DNA of 64,000 nt, from assembly GCA_037074765.1 (NCBI GenBank), contig JBAMDO010000095.1, positions 62,001-126,000 on the forward strand, given 5' to 3'. The notes beneath the pieces are model-generated. The model had not been told where the DNA came from, did no database searches, and was given only the letters and a program-made list of their open reading frames with translations. Source of the DNA: Mansonella perstans. Its lineage: Eukaryota; Nematoda; Chromadorea; Rhabditida; Onchocercidae. Below, in pieces: positions 1-12,058 of this stretch. Every line of letters starts with the position of its first letter. Position 1 is the first letter of the stretch. The position numbers and the translations under genes were made by a program.

Positions 1-3000
1 TCTTCAGCTCGTACCAACATTTCTTTAATCGAATTCGATCGTTCTGCTATCATTGCAGATAATCGATCACGCATTATATACATTTCATGTAACTGATAAA
101 AAAAAAAGCAGTTTGCACCAAAACTTTTCAAACAATATTTGCTATAATATAATATTAGGTCATATTTGAATATACAACTCTCATTTGATTGAAATAATTA
201 ATTTTTTAATTAGCAAGCAAATTATCCATCATTGAATTTATGATTCAAAAATAAAATAAAAAGTAATTCATTTATCTCTCGGTTCACTTGTCAAATATTA
301 CTATACGATCTCATTAAAATTATCCAAAACGAGTAATTTTTTAATTTAAATTGTATAAATTCTATCTCGTAAATACCTCGTAGAAATACCCGAGGGTGAG
401 GTAGTTTAAATAATTTTCTTTTTTTTTTTTTTTTGTAGCTACCATTGATAAAAACAAACTAATTCATTCCACTCTATTATATTGTTATCAAAATTTATCC
501 CAAAGAAAATTTCATTAAAATATCCCGTAGAAATTCCTGAGCGCTTGCATTAGTTTGTTACCTTTTCTGTAATATCGTTAAGTTTGATAATTTCACGTGG
601 AAATTGCGCCGTTGTTTGTATTTCAGTAATTTCAAAATTTTCAGCAATTGACTGAATGATATTACCAACTAATTCTATATCGTTGCATTGAATTGTTACC
701 TGAAAAAAAAAAATTTTTTTTTATAAAATTTTTTGAAATGCTATCAAAAAAATACAATAGTAATCGAACGTGCAATTTTAAATGGCATTTTTTTCTTTTC
801 GATTTCAAAAATTAATTCAATTTTTTTTAGATATTTGGGGCAATTTTTTTAAGAATTTCAAAACAATTAGTTGATTTTTTTTTTTTTTAGATGCTTAAAG
901 CTCAGTGATTCATATCCCTTCCGTTCCCAACCTGTATTTAACTAATAATTTTAATTTAAAAAGAAGATATGTGGTTAATTTCAAGTATGCTATTAACAAT
1001 TATATTTCTCATTTGTTCCAATGCCATATTTATTTTGGAATATATAAATTAGTTTTAATTAGAACGAAAATTAAAATAAGAAAGATAGCAAAAAAATTTA
1101 AAGAAGTAAAGAAATGGAAAAGTAAGTGAGAGTCAATAATAATGCAGAAGAGATATGGAGAGAGCGCGCGCCTATTCTAACATTATCGATAAGCTTCAAA
1201 TTAAGTTGTTATATTCATTATCATAAATTTAATGATAAAATATTCGATAAAAAAAAACCATTGTTGCATGTTGTTGCATGCTATTATCAAGATTTTTCCG
1301 CTTAATACATTTTTTCCTGATTTATCAAAGATACTTTATTTCATAGAGCCTTGAAAAAATTACTTAAGAAATGCAAATATTGCTCTTTTCGGTGTTTTTT
1401 AAGAAATTTTACCAGATATGCAACCAAAAAAAAAATGACTGCAATCATTTGATAACCTTTCCATTTCCATTCATTTCAATAATCAGTGGTTCTTTTGTTC
1501 GTAAACTGATAAAATTAACAGTTAAATCCGAATCATTTTCACAAATAATTTCATTGGTTAATAGAAAATTGTTGTTAATCCAAAATGCTAACTGAAACAA
1601 TTTTATTTCAAAAAAAAAAATTTTTTTTTACTATTATTTTTATTAATTTCAATTTCAATTAATTAGTTTTCGAAAATTTTTCCTTTAGTAAATTTTTTCA
1701 TTAATTTTATTTAAAAGATCAATGCGTTATGATAGGAGTAATTATTACACGTGGTAGTCGTTCGTTGATATGAAATGTAGCATTTCCCTCCGGTTGTACG
1801 GTATTTTCCGTATTCAGTGCATACATTACAAAACGTGGAATGCTACGAGTTACTTCAAATACGCATAATTTGGTGCTGAAACTGATTACATTATATTTTA
1901 GCAAAGATTGCTTTCAAATATTTCATACAATTTTGTTTTTGTTTTTTCTTTTCTTCAGGAATGACATAAGAAAATTCAAGAAGTATTTTAGCCAGGAATT
2001 TTGCAAGACATTACCGCCGTAAGATTTGTGATAATTGTAATACTTTGAAATACCGAGATAAAAAGTCCTTTTTTTTAACACGTTAAAAATTATTCATCAA
2101 AAACTATTTCCTATTAACCAAAATGACAAATGATAACTCCTGAAATACCCTCACCCATTCATTGCCCTGAAATAATCTTCATCCATTCTCTGCCCTGAAA
2201 TAACCCTCACCCATTCCATGCCCGAAATAACCCTCACCTATTCCCTATCCTGAAATAATCTTCACTCATTCCCTGCCCTAAATAACCCTCACCCATTCCC
2301 TGCCCCGAAATAACCCTCATCCATTTCCTGCCCGTAAATTCTAGATAAATATTCATCACACAAACCTTTTGACATATCCAATGAGAGCTTTAATGTGAAT
2401 ATTAACTGCTATATCTTTAGCAGGTTGAAGAGGAATTGTAAGAGACGGCGAGTAATTTTCGGTTGGATGTCTGAAAATTTAATTTTTCCCTAAAATATTA
2501 TTTCATTTTGTTTTCTTTTTAAAAATTCTGAAAAAATTATTTTGGGTAAAATTAATATTACAAAAATGGAAAAAAACAATATCATGAAATCACTGTAAGA
2601 TCAGTAAGATTTTTTTCTGCATCAAACTTGAAAGAAAAAAGTCTTACACGACATATGATTCACCATTGAAGATACCTTCAGCAAATAAAATAACTGCTCG
2701 AATGATAGCATCACTGGAAAGGGTCAGTTGCAATTCAACAGATGGTTCATTCGATTGATGATTTACTGTTAGTGAGGTTTCCAAAATAGTATCAACCTTG
2801 AAATTGAAATCATGATCACAAAAAGTTAAAATGTTGTCAATGATGAAAATATCTTCAACGAATAAGATTTGACCGTTATCACTGGTAGTCTATGGTCTCT
2901 CATTGGCCATCTTATTAGTTATCGCTAATTATGCTTTGTTCAATTGTAAAACAAGAAGCATTAGTACAAAAAAGCATAAAGAAAAAGCATGAAAAAATTA

Positions 3001-6000
3001 GCGCAATGATCATTTGACATTTTAACAGATAGCAATGGTATATGTATGATCTTCTCTCAATTGTAATTCATTGAACGAATTCACGTACCTCAAAGTTAGG
3101 ACAGCAATGATGAAACGTAAACTTGCAACTTGTTAATGCATCGAAAAAAACAAAGTTGGCCTCATGTTTTTTTTTACACACATAAATTATAAGTGACAAA
3201 AATTTTAAAAACTTTTAAAAACGGAATGAAACATACACATGCTAGGGTAATTGATTCTTCATTACCATCAATTTCATTTGATATTTCATTTTTACACTGT
3301 TCATAATTTTGTAATTCTACCTGCAATTAATGAAATATATTAAAATTAATGAATGATGGAGTGCAATCAATAACAATCAATAATTTAAAAAATAATTTAC
3401 TATTGATCAAAAAAAAATTATTTTAAAAGATTTTTTTTTTAGCAAATGATAAAAATTAGGTATGTAAGTCACCGCAAATCTTTATCTTCATTTTTTCTCT
3501 AAAAAGCCGTGAGATAAACTTCTCTTAACTTTTAGATCAGTAAACATAAAAAACAAGTGAAATTTACTTTACTTAAGTTATTTATTTTACTTTACGTCTT
3601 TACTTTATGCGTACAGCTAATATTCTTCTTCAGAATATTTGACTTCGTAATTAAAAAGACTGATGTTTACTCGTAAAAAAATTGTTATCCAAAATAATTT
3701 TTCTACGAGTAAATAGGAAAAAAAGTTAGGAAAAGCTTACCTTATGCATATTAATTAATAAATTTTCTTCTAAATAATTCCCTTTTTATTCTTTTGTGTT
3801 TTTTTTTCACATTTTCCAACAAATACAACGTATTATGTTTACGTACGTACTGTAAGAGCAGCAGAAATAGCAAGTAAAATTGCTGAAAGCAATGTGACGC
3901 GCTTCATATCGTATCATGTATGTTGCAAACCATCACTACTACGCATCACGAAGTTAATCAAAGTAAAATGACACGCATTTCATAAGTAACTTTAGAATTA
4001 GCTCGCAAAAAAAAAGAATGATACTACGCGGAAAATATCCGAATATTTTAAATACTAATTTTAAAATTATATACTCACCATTAACTTGAATTTTTTTTGA
4101 TTAAGTTCATTTAACAAATTTTTTCCATCGTTACTTTCATTCTGTCTCTTATCAACTGTAAAACCATGAACTAAAAAAGATCAAAGTTCAACAATGAAAT
4201 AAACGGTTTCTTTTTTTTAATTATTATTATAAAATGTAATCGAGTTAGAATGATTTTTTAATTTATTTTTTAATTTGAGTACTTTTAGTAATTTAGACGA
4301 TAATTAAATATTATCTAGTATGATGAAGTTTCAATTAATTTTACATATACTTAAATTTATATGTAGTTGAAGTTATGCTAAATCTTAAAATCTTTTTCTG
4401 ATCAGATGTGTCCTGGTATTATCGTATATAATAACGATATTGAATAAGCACAAACCATTGCCATCGGTTGAAACAACAACTAATTGATCACCGGTAATAA
4501 ATGCAGTAGCAATTTGCCGATTAATTGATTCTTTTAGCATTACTTCACCCGTTGTTAAATCTCTCATGTCTACCTGAACATATTCATATCTCTTTTTTCA
4601 ACAAAAAAAAGTGTTACAGAAATTACCGTGATTTTCACTGTACTTATGAAAAGTTACCGTAATCTCTTAACATTTTATTTATTTTAATCGAAAATTTTGC
4701 TAATTAAACTATTGCTACGCAAATCAGTATCGATCACAAAATTCGAAAGAACTTAATTTAATTAACGATGGAAAGAAATAAGTGATTAAAAGAGAATTAC
4801 AGCACCTGAATGATGTTACCTGGATTTAGTTTAATAGATTCAAACTTTCTGACTTTTTTTGGCTGATTAATTTTTTAATTTTGCTTACCTTACCATGAAT
4901 CCATGCACATATCAAAACTTTCGGATCCGGAAATTGTATCAATGCAACAGCTTGACTCTTACTTTTAATCCTCCATAAGCGTATTTTTCCATTGTATACA
5001 CCTATGGTACCATTCATAAGTGCATATGCAAATAGACCATTACCCAAGTCGCATAAACCGGTTACGGCATCTGTTTCGGTCATTTCATAAATTAGCAAAT
5101 CATTCTTGAAAATACGAATGTCAAAACTTTCGGAACCAACAATAAGCTGAAAAAAAATTTTGCAATGTTTTACATTTATCTTGATTTGTTTTAATAATCA
5201 ATTAAATCAGCAATCTGTACTCCAACTCTATTACCTGAATTTAATCTAATTAATTTTGAAAAAAAATAAACGATTAAAAGAGAATTATAGTATATGAAAT
5301 TATATCAGCTGAATTTAATTTAATTAATGATGGAAATAAATGATTAAAGGAGAATTACAGTACACAAAATCGTATAACGTGAATTAATTTAATTAATGAT
5401 TAAAAGTTAATTAAGTATGTGAAATCAATTTCATAAAATTTTCCACATCACCTCATTTGTACCATCGTTATCAATATCCGATAAACATAACGATAAGACA
5501 TTATCACCAGTAACAGTCCAGAAAGCATCCTTTCCATCAATATCTATTCCCCAAATAGCACAATTACCGCCACAAAAGATAATTTTATCAAAACTGTTAA
5601 ATTTTCCAATCTTAAAATTTTTAACTTTCATTTTCTATTCAGATTCCATTCGAATTAAATTTTATGAAAAAATTAAATGGAAAAAAAGCATTGTTAAAAA
5701 AATTTTTGATTCTAATTGAAGCGATAAATAACTTTAATTTAAATATGATTTCAAAATTTTAATTTTCAACAATGTTCAAAAGTTCAAAAAAATTATAGTT
5801 ATTATTTGACAATATTTTCAAATAATATTTTCTTAGTTTTTTTTTTATTTTTCCATTTTTGATTTTATGTTCTGTTATAATTCTTGAATCATTTCAAAAA
5901 ACCATTTCTCTTCATATCATCTCTTCCCGTTAAGTAATTTAAAATTTTTTTTTTCACCTGTATACAATTAACACCATCGATAATTTCACGTTGAATTAAT

Positions 6001-6589
6001 GTTATATTATTGAATGGATCATAAATAAGAATTCCGGCTACTGTACCAACAATAATCACATCATGCTGTGTCTTATCAAATGTTGTTATTTCTAATGCAC
6101 GAATTTTTTCATTGATATTAAGAACCGTTTCGGAATCTTCATGAATTATAATCTGAAATTAAAAATTTTTACTAAATTGAGTTTTGTCGAAAATTTTTGA
6201 AAAAATTGAAATATTTCACGAAAAAAAAATTAATGAATGAATAAAATCATAAATGAGGAATTTCGGGATACTGTACCAACAATAATGCTGTACCATCGTA
6301 TTTTATTTTATGAGTTACCGTAATTTCTAACGTATGAATTTTTTCATTGATATATTACGAAAATATATAATATCAACATGATTGTGACTTTGCTGTTACA
6401 GTATCCGAAATTTATAGCATTTGATAATATGAATAAATTAAAAAAAAATTATTTTTCATTAACCTTATTTGTTGTTGTTGCAACAATAAGCTGTAATTGT
6501 CCCGTATCATCGATTGCACCAAATCGTGCACATCCCGGTACAATATGATGTGATATTCCATAGCTAAACTCTGACCGAATAGTTGGCAT
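1..6589 (-). CDS. bbs-2: BBS2, BBSome subunit (C-terminus beyond left edge)
   Basis: This gene encodes Bardet-Biedl syndrome protein 2, a core subunit of the BBSome coat that moves membrane cargo in cilia. I resolve 13 exons, all phase-consistent: 6464-6589, 5958-6152, 5452-5610, 4889-5146, 4456-4573, 4079-4170, 3237-3320, 2648-2796, 2366-2470, 1749-1875, 1457-1591, 562-699 and 1-92 (open at the edge). They give about 592 residues of an expected ~720. Diagnostic stretches match human BBS2 in order: GGNCAIWG then FWTVTGDNV (exon 3), MTETDAVTGLCD and WRIKSK (exon 4), IIRAVILFAEGIFNGES (exon 8), FEVTRSIPRFVMYAL (exon 10) and RDRLSAMIAERSNSI (exon 13). The N-terminal part is the beta-propeller; later exons cover the GAE-like and platform regions. 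In animals with few ciliated cells, BBS genes are switched on by RFX factors, which fits the X-box upstream. Identity is secure; exact exon edges are inferred. Confidence 0.95.
2139..2333. repeat. Minisatellite, about 28-bp unit x7, in BBS2 intron 9
   Basis: Seven imperfect head-to-tail units of 27-28 bp follow the pattern CCTGAAATAACCCTCACCCA plus TTCCCTGC. The array is cytosine-rich on the plus strand, which stands out in this AT-rich window. It lies wholly within the intron between exons 9 and 10 of BBS2. No coding function is suggested. Confidence 0.85.
4745..5420. repeat. AT-rich repeat unit in BBS2 introns 3 and 4
   Basis: A unit of roughly 50-60 bp, resembling AATTTAATTAATGATGGAAA followed by TAAATGATTAAAAGAGAATT, occurs near 4751-4805 in intron 4 and about three times between 5235 and 5420 in intron 3. 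The intervening exon 4 is not part of the repeat. This is probably local duplication of intronic sequence. Confidence 0.55.
6247..6354 (-). pseudogene. Decayed copy of BBS2 exon 2 inside intron 1
   Basis: About 108 bases in BBS2 intron 1 are strongly similar to 6018-6122 within exon 2, in the same orientation. Shared blocks include ACTGTACCAACAATAAT and GAATTTTTTCATTGATAT. On the minus strand the copy starts like the real exon (NINEKI) but loses frame in the middle through small deletions and reaches a stop. This looks like an old tandem duplication that includes part of an exon and is no longer usable. Confidence 0.8.
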
Positions 6590-6661
6590 TTAGAGAGGTG
6601 CTAACAGCACATTAAAATATTTCAAAATGAGCCAAATTGAAATCAATAGAAAAATTTTTCA

Positions 6662-6676
6662 GTTGCCAATAGCAAC
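6662..6676 (-). promoter_or_regulatory. X-box (RFX/DAF-19 site) upstream of BBS2
   Basis: The 15 bases GTTGCCAATAGCAAC form two inverted half-sites, GTTGCC and AGCAAC, separated by three bases. This fits the RFX X-box pattern GTYNCC-N(1-3)-RGNAAC with no mismatch. It lies 73 bp upstream of the BBS2 ATG. In Caenorhabditis, DAF-19 X-boxes that drive bbs genes sit about 60-150 bp before the start codon. The match is seen in the sequence; binding is inferred. Confidence 0.75.
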
Positions 6677-8032
6677 CGTATATGATAATACAATGGAATT
6701 TTGTTGAATAGATGATGATGGAATAAATACGCCTTAATAATACAGCTAGCATATATTTTAATGAAACTGAACATTTTCATTATGATTATTAGATAATGCC
6801 TAATAATTTGTGCCTGGTATTTTTTATTGCATAGGTTGCTTTTTTAACTCTTTAAACTTAATAATTGCCATTGATGCAAATTTTAGGTGGCACTTTAAAT
6901 GACAGAGAAAAGAAAAAAATTATTTGTGTTGAAAAAGAAAGAAAAAAACAAAAGACATGATAAAATGATTGTTGTTTCTTGAATTCATCCAAAAGTATCA
7001 TTGAATTTTTAAAATGATGAATGAATGAATTATTCATTAGCTTTTTTGATTTTGAAAATTTCTATTAATTTCGTTTTTTTTGGATTTTAAGCTTAATCTT
7101 TTGCTTTCTTAAAATAGCTCAGTTTTAACTGCTAATAACTGTAAGGGTAATAAAAAAAGTTCAACTACATAATATTTTTATATGTAAATTTCAAATTTAC
7201 AATTAAAAAATTGTCTATGAAGTAAAAATTAAAATTAAAAATACAAAACTTGGCACTTTTTTAAATTTCCAGTTTTTTTGGACTGGTTTTGTTTTTTAAT
7301 TTCTTTTTTTGTTCCTGAAGTATTTTGCAATTATCTTTTGTGACATGAAATGAATCAATCTCAAGTGCTAATAATGTCGCATAAAATAAGCAAGTCATTT
7401 ATGACATTAAGTCAATCAATTTCAAGTACTAATGTCGGATAAAATAAGCATATAATTTATAAGTCATATGAACCAATCTTAAGCGTTAGTGTCACATAAA
7501 ATTTTTCAAGCAATTGACATTTTTTGCATATATTTCAAAATTCTATTCGAAATTTTTTAAAAATTTCCCAAACGACTGAAATTAAAATAAAAGTGTAACA
7601 TGAATTCAGGAATGGATCATTTTATTAATTGTACACCAGTGCGAAAGGTTATCTGATTCAAAAAATCAATCTCTTGTACACCAGTGCGAAAGGTTATCTG
7701 ATTCAAAAAATCAATCTCGCCGTTCTTTTCTATACACTGATGGTTAGCGTTAATTAATTGCTTTTTCGAAAAATTTTCAATTTCAAATTTTATTTGAACT
7801 ATCTTTTCCAATTTTTTGGTTTCAAATTACAATTTAAACTATCTCTCTTAATTTTTCAATTTCAAATTTCGACTTGAGCAATCATTTTTAGTTTTTCAGT
7901 TTCAAACTTTAATTTAAACTATTTTTTTAAATTTTTCTGTTTTTTGCTTTATCACAACAATGAAATGAAAAATAAAAATTGAAATTAATTTGCTCGAAGT
8001 TATATATGACAAAAGCGATGCATTGAGGAAAA
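6677..8032. other. Divergent intergenic region between BBS2 and TSSK
   Basis: I see no gene in these 1.36 kb. The region separates two divergently transcribed genes and so should hold both promoters. It contains three sets of short local repeats: about 7343-7500 (three units of roughly 60-70 bp around AAATGAATCAATCTCAAGTG), 7630-7720 (two 45-bp units) and about 7780-7935 (four units around CAATTTCAAATTTTATTTGA). The reading frame crossing 7617-7811 on the minus strand simply encodes the 45-bp repeat twice and is not a convincing gene. Confidence 0.6.
7630..7720. repeat. Two-copy 45-bp direct repeat
   Basis: Two almost identical adjacent 45-bp units share GTACACCAGTGCGAAAGGTT and ATCTGATTCAAAAAATCAAT. 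The length is a multiple of three and both copies stay open on the minus strand (IDFLNQITFRTGVQ repeated), but there is no other sign of coding. Confidence 0.8.
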
Positions 8033-11000
8033 ATGGCGCTGGAATCAGAATCTGATAATAAACCCGAAAATGTCGCATCAAATGAAAACATTTTAAAATA
8101 TTTGAGTAAAAGAGGAATTTACCACAAAAAAATTATAGGTTAAAATATTTTCAAAATTTTTTTATTAATTGATAATGAAAAGTTGAATTTTGAAATAACT
8201 GGAATTTGAAAAAAAAATTTTAACTCACCAACTTTATTACTACTTCGTAGAAGGATTTAATTTAACAAAAAAAAAAAAATTTTCTTTTTTTATACCCTAA
8301 AAATTTAGCAATAAAAAATATTTGAATTTCGACTGTATCTGTCGGGTATTGTTCAGGTAACAGCTTAAATCTTATGATTTAATTTGCGATTAATAGTAAT
8401 TAATTATTTTTGAATAATTGAGTAAAAAGTTCGCGTTAAAAAATGGAAGTATAAATTTATACTTTATAAAAATTAATTAATTTGCAAACTGCCATATAAT
8501 CAGAAAAATTTCTGAGTACTTAGGTTAATAAATAGTGATACATTGGGAATGATTAATTCAATGATAGAATATTGTAATTTCGACTATGTTTGTTGATAGT
8601 AGTTGGGTAAAGTTCAGATAACAGCTAATTCTGAGTATATGATTTCGACTGTATTTATTGATAGTAAAATAGTAGTTGGTGTAGTTCGGGTGACAGCTTA
8701 TTTCGGTCTTTTTTTTTTTTTTTGGCAAATTATGCCTTTTTAGAGATGTTAAAGTAGCAATATGACAAACTGGAGAGCAATGAATTCAGTGCGCATGAAA
8801 AAAGAAGTTTATTTTTCAGGTAAAGGAACATTTTCAGTGGTTCGATGCGCATGGCATAAAGGAATGCAACGTGTTGTTGCACTTAAAATTATTAACACAA
8901 GATATGGTTTTTCCTACAAATTAATTCATTAATTCTTTTATTAATTATTAATTAATTAAATTTTTTCTGCAAATTTATTAATTTCTTTTTTAAGACAAAT
9001 TAACAAAAATATTTATTCATTCAAAACTGCTCTCTTCTACCATTTGCTATTTTTTAGCTCAAAATCTGATTTCATCATACATTTCCTACCACGTGAAAAA
9101 ATTATCGTCCAAAAACTTAATCATGCAAATATTATCAAAAATTTCGACGTAAGTTATTCGATGGAAAAATCTTTAAATTTTTTTTAAGAATTAATTTTTT
9201 TAACAAGTGCTTTTATTATTATTGTAGAAGCGTGTAACTAAAGTATCTTACAAATGCTAAATTAAAAAATTTGATTAATAATATTGCTGTTGTCGCCGTT
9301 ATTACTGTTATTTTTATTTTTGTTGTTGTTACTGTTATTGTTGTTATTGTTGTTATTGTTGCTGTTGTGCATTATTTTGCAAACAATTGATGGCATTTAA
9401 CTGATAATAAATGAAGGGCAAATTTCATGAAAAATTATACAAACTAAAATTAAACTTGGAAGAGATAAAATTGATACAATGATGATTTACCGGCGGGTGT
9501 TACATGAATGGTAATATTTTAACAAATATAAAAAAAAATGATCAAATAAATTAAGGATAAAGCTGATATAATCAATAGATAGCACATAGAATATTATAAA
9601 TGGAAAAAAAAATTTAATTTTGACTTTTTTCTTTACCAGTTCCATATGAAATGCGATATTATTATATGCGTACAATTAAATGGAATATAAAATGATATAC
9701 TTAGATCAATAAAATGGTATTATAATTTAGATTATAAATGTGGAACCATATGTGTGCTTTGTTCAAGAATATGCCATGAATGGTGATCTGTTGCAACGAA
9801 TTAAGAAAAATTATCGGATCGATGAAGATGAGGGTCGATTCTTTTTCCGACAGCTTATTGAAGCACTTGTGGTATTATTAATATACAAATAATTGTTTCT
9901 ATTAATTATCGTTGCAAATTGAAATGACGGAGAAAAAGAAATGCATATGTATAAATATAAGTAATTAACTTTTAATTTTGCCAATCGAGTTAGATATACC
10001 TGAATTATTAACTTTAGATTACATTACATTATAATTGTCTGATCGAATTGAAGTTTGCTTTTTAATTATATTTGTAAATATTTTTAATTATACTTATTAT
10101 TTTAATTACACCTATCTTTGAAAATATATATATATGTATGCATATTTATGAAAATATATATATATATATATATGCATAAGTAACTAGTTTTTAATTCTGC
10201 TAATCGAATTAGATTTATTTGAGTTATTAACTTAAGATTGCATTACATTAAGATTGTTTGATCGAACTGAAGTTTGCTTTTTAATTTTTGATTACACCTA
10301 TAAATATTATCTTTGCATTCGATAAAATTTCAGTTAACTTGTAATTTAATATTAATAATAGGGATAAAACATGAAATTTTGCTTAAATTAAAAGCTTACG
10401 TAAATTTACGTAACTTACGTATATTTATTCTAAATTCATTTATTCATTACAAATTTATTCATTATAAAATTCATTTATTCATTGCAAATTACAAAAAAAA
10501 ACAAAAACAAAATTCATTACGAATTTTTCATTTTAAAAATCCTAATCAGTTTAAAATAAATTCAGTATCTGAAATCAATCAATGTAGTACATCGTGATAT
10601 AAAATGTGAAAATGTATTGTTGGACAAATGTGATAATGTTAAACTTGGTGATTTTGGCTTTGCACGGTTTATGGAAGCTGACGAAAAGTCGAATACGTTT
10701 TGTGGATCACGTGCTTACGTTGCACCGGAATTATTGTTGTAATAGATAAATGTTTTAAAGCAGACGAGATTTTATTTTGATGATTCAAACTTTTTTTCAA
10801 ATTTTAATTTTGAAAACTTTAAATCGTCTATACTTAGATCATATCCGTATAACGGTTTCCTCGCAGATATCTGGAGTGCAGGTATATTGTTGTATGTTAT
10901 GGTAACTGGATTTATGCCATATGATGATCAAAACGTTAATAAAATGGTCGAGAAGCAAATGCAACATCGGTAATGTAGCCTTTAAACAATCTATGATCAA

Positions 11001-11378
11001 TAATTTGACTAAAATATTTTAGCTAATCAATTCTTATTTAAACACTGATTGTTAATCGATAATTTATTTTTATATACATTAAAATAATTATTAGATGATT
11101 TTAATGATGACACATTGTGAAATGATTTGAATGAAAATAGTAAATTTTTTTCTCTTTTTTCCTTTTCTGATATCAAATTCGCAAATTGCAGAATTACATT
11201 TCCACGAAATCGTAATTTGAGTGCTGAAGTGAAAGAACTCATTTATGCTATGGTACATCCAGAACCATTAAAACGTCGTACATACCATGAAATTATCAAA
11301 TCTTCATGGCTTGCTGATACGAAGTATGAACTTCGATCAAAGCCATTCTCACATATGTCTGAACAATTCACATCTTAA
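8033..11378 (+). CDS. Testis-specific serine/threonine kinase (TSSK-like)
   Basis: A CAMK-group protein kinase of the TSSK family; in animals these act late in sperm formation. Exons: 8033-8138, 8820-8906, 9058-9148, 9731-9871, 10566-10738, 10838-10969 and 11192-11378, about 305 residues. The order is the leader LSKRGIYHKKI, glycine loop GKGTFSVV, VALKII with the ATP-binding Lys, FLPREK, catalytic VVHRDIKCEN, DFGFAR, the activation loop TFCGSRAYVAPE, DIWSAGILLYVM and a C-terminal FPRNRNLS region. The HRDIKCEN and FCGS..Y.APE signatures fit TSSK closely. Exon 1 joins exon 2 perfectly to build the glycine loop, so the ATG at 8033 is favoured over the ATG at 8762. One problem: exon 2 ends in phase 1, but exon 3 needs phase 2, and the intron contains no other GT. 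All later junctions agree. The gene may carry a one-base assembly error or a real inactivating frameshift. Confidence 0.88.
8326..8700. repeat. Three diverged repeats in TSSK intron 1
   Basis: Three copies of a unit beginning ATTTCGACTGTATTTGTTGA and ending near TTCAGGTAACAGCTTA lie at about 8326-8368, 8576-8626 and 8642-8700. Their lengths range from 43 to 59 bp and they differ by small insertions. They are confined to the first TSSK intron and carry no coding signal. Confidence 0.6.
9284..9369. repeat. Interrupted TTG/TTA triplet repeat
   Basis: About 85 bp consist mostly of GTT and ATT triplets (for example TTGTTATTGTTGTTATTGTT) in TSSK intron 3. This is a simple-sequence tract. Confidence 0.85.
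9950..10287. repeat. Direct duplication of about 115 bp around an AT microsatellite
   Basis: The segments at about 9950-10063 and 10174-10287 are homologous in direct orientation. Both contain TTTTTAATT, an AATCGAATTAGAT-like block, GATTACATTACATT-like sequence and GAAGTTTGCTTTTTAATT. Between them are ATATAT tracts. The pair lies in TSSK intron 4. Confidence 0.8.
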
Positions 11379-12058
11379 AACAAAATTAAACGATTGCAAA
11401 ATAGTGATGATGATGATCAATATAATTACATAATGCAAATATAAACTCTTGCTTTCACTGATTTGATTTGCAAAAAAAAGTTGGATTTATTGACTGAGTC
11501 ACAGTCAAGTCAATTCCATCGATTTGACTATACAGCAGTTAAATCTGTTAATTTAATCAAGGATAATTTAAATTTATTGATTGATTTGATTAATCATATT
11601 GAATAAGTTCAATTTAATTATTCAAACCTGCAAATAATCAAAATTCATATTTTGAATTCAAATTTGTTTCTGCAAATAATTTCGCTCATCTTTGTTTTCA
11701 TCAGAATTTAGCAATGCGTAAATTTGCTCCCTTAAAATGCCAAATAGTTTTATTCTATCCAAATTCAATAAGCCAATTTAATAATTGATTAAAATTTTGG
11801 AAAAAATGATGGATAAATTACGGCAAATGATGAATAAATTATGGTAGATGGTGAATAAATTACTATATGCGTCATTTTAAATCAGCCAAACTCGAAACAT
11901 ATCACATTCATTTTTTCAACTTTAAAACTTACTGAACTGAATTTGTAAAATTTTGTAAAAGCATTATTTGACGGACTAAAAATTGCTGCGCGTAAAATAA
12001 AGTAAAAAATAAACTTTAACATAAAGATTGTTCAATTAGAAAATAAATATCGACAATA
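11379..12058. other. Intergenic, with a 21-bp triplicate
   Basis: No gene is visible between the TSSK stop and the BEL/Pao fragment. The only structure I see is three tandem 21-bp units at 11804-11866 built on AAATGATGAATAAATTATGG. Confidence 0.6.

Noticed and set aside
8762..8819. ATG at 8762 as the TSSK start
   Set aside because: An upstream exon (8033-8138) joins at the acceptor ending 8819 and rebuilds the family's leader and glycine loop exactly.
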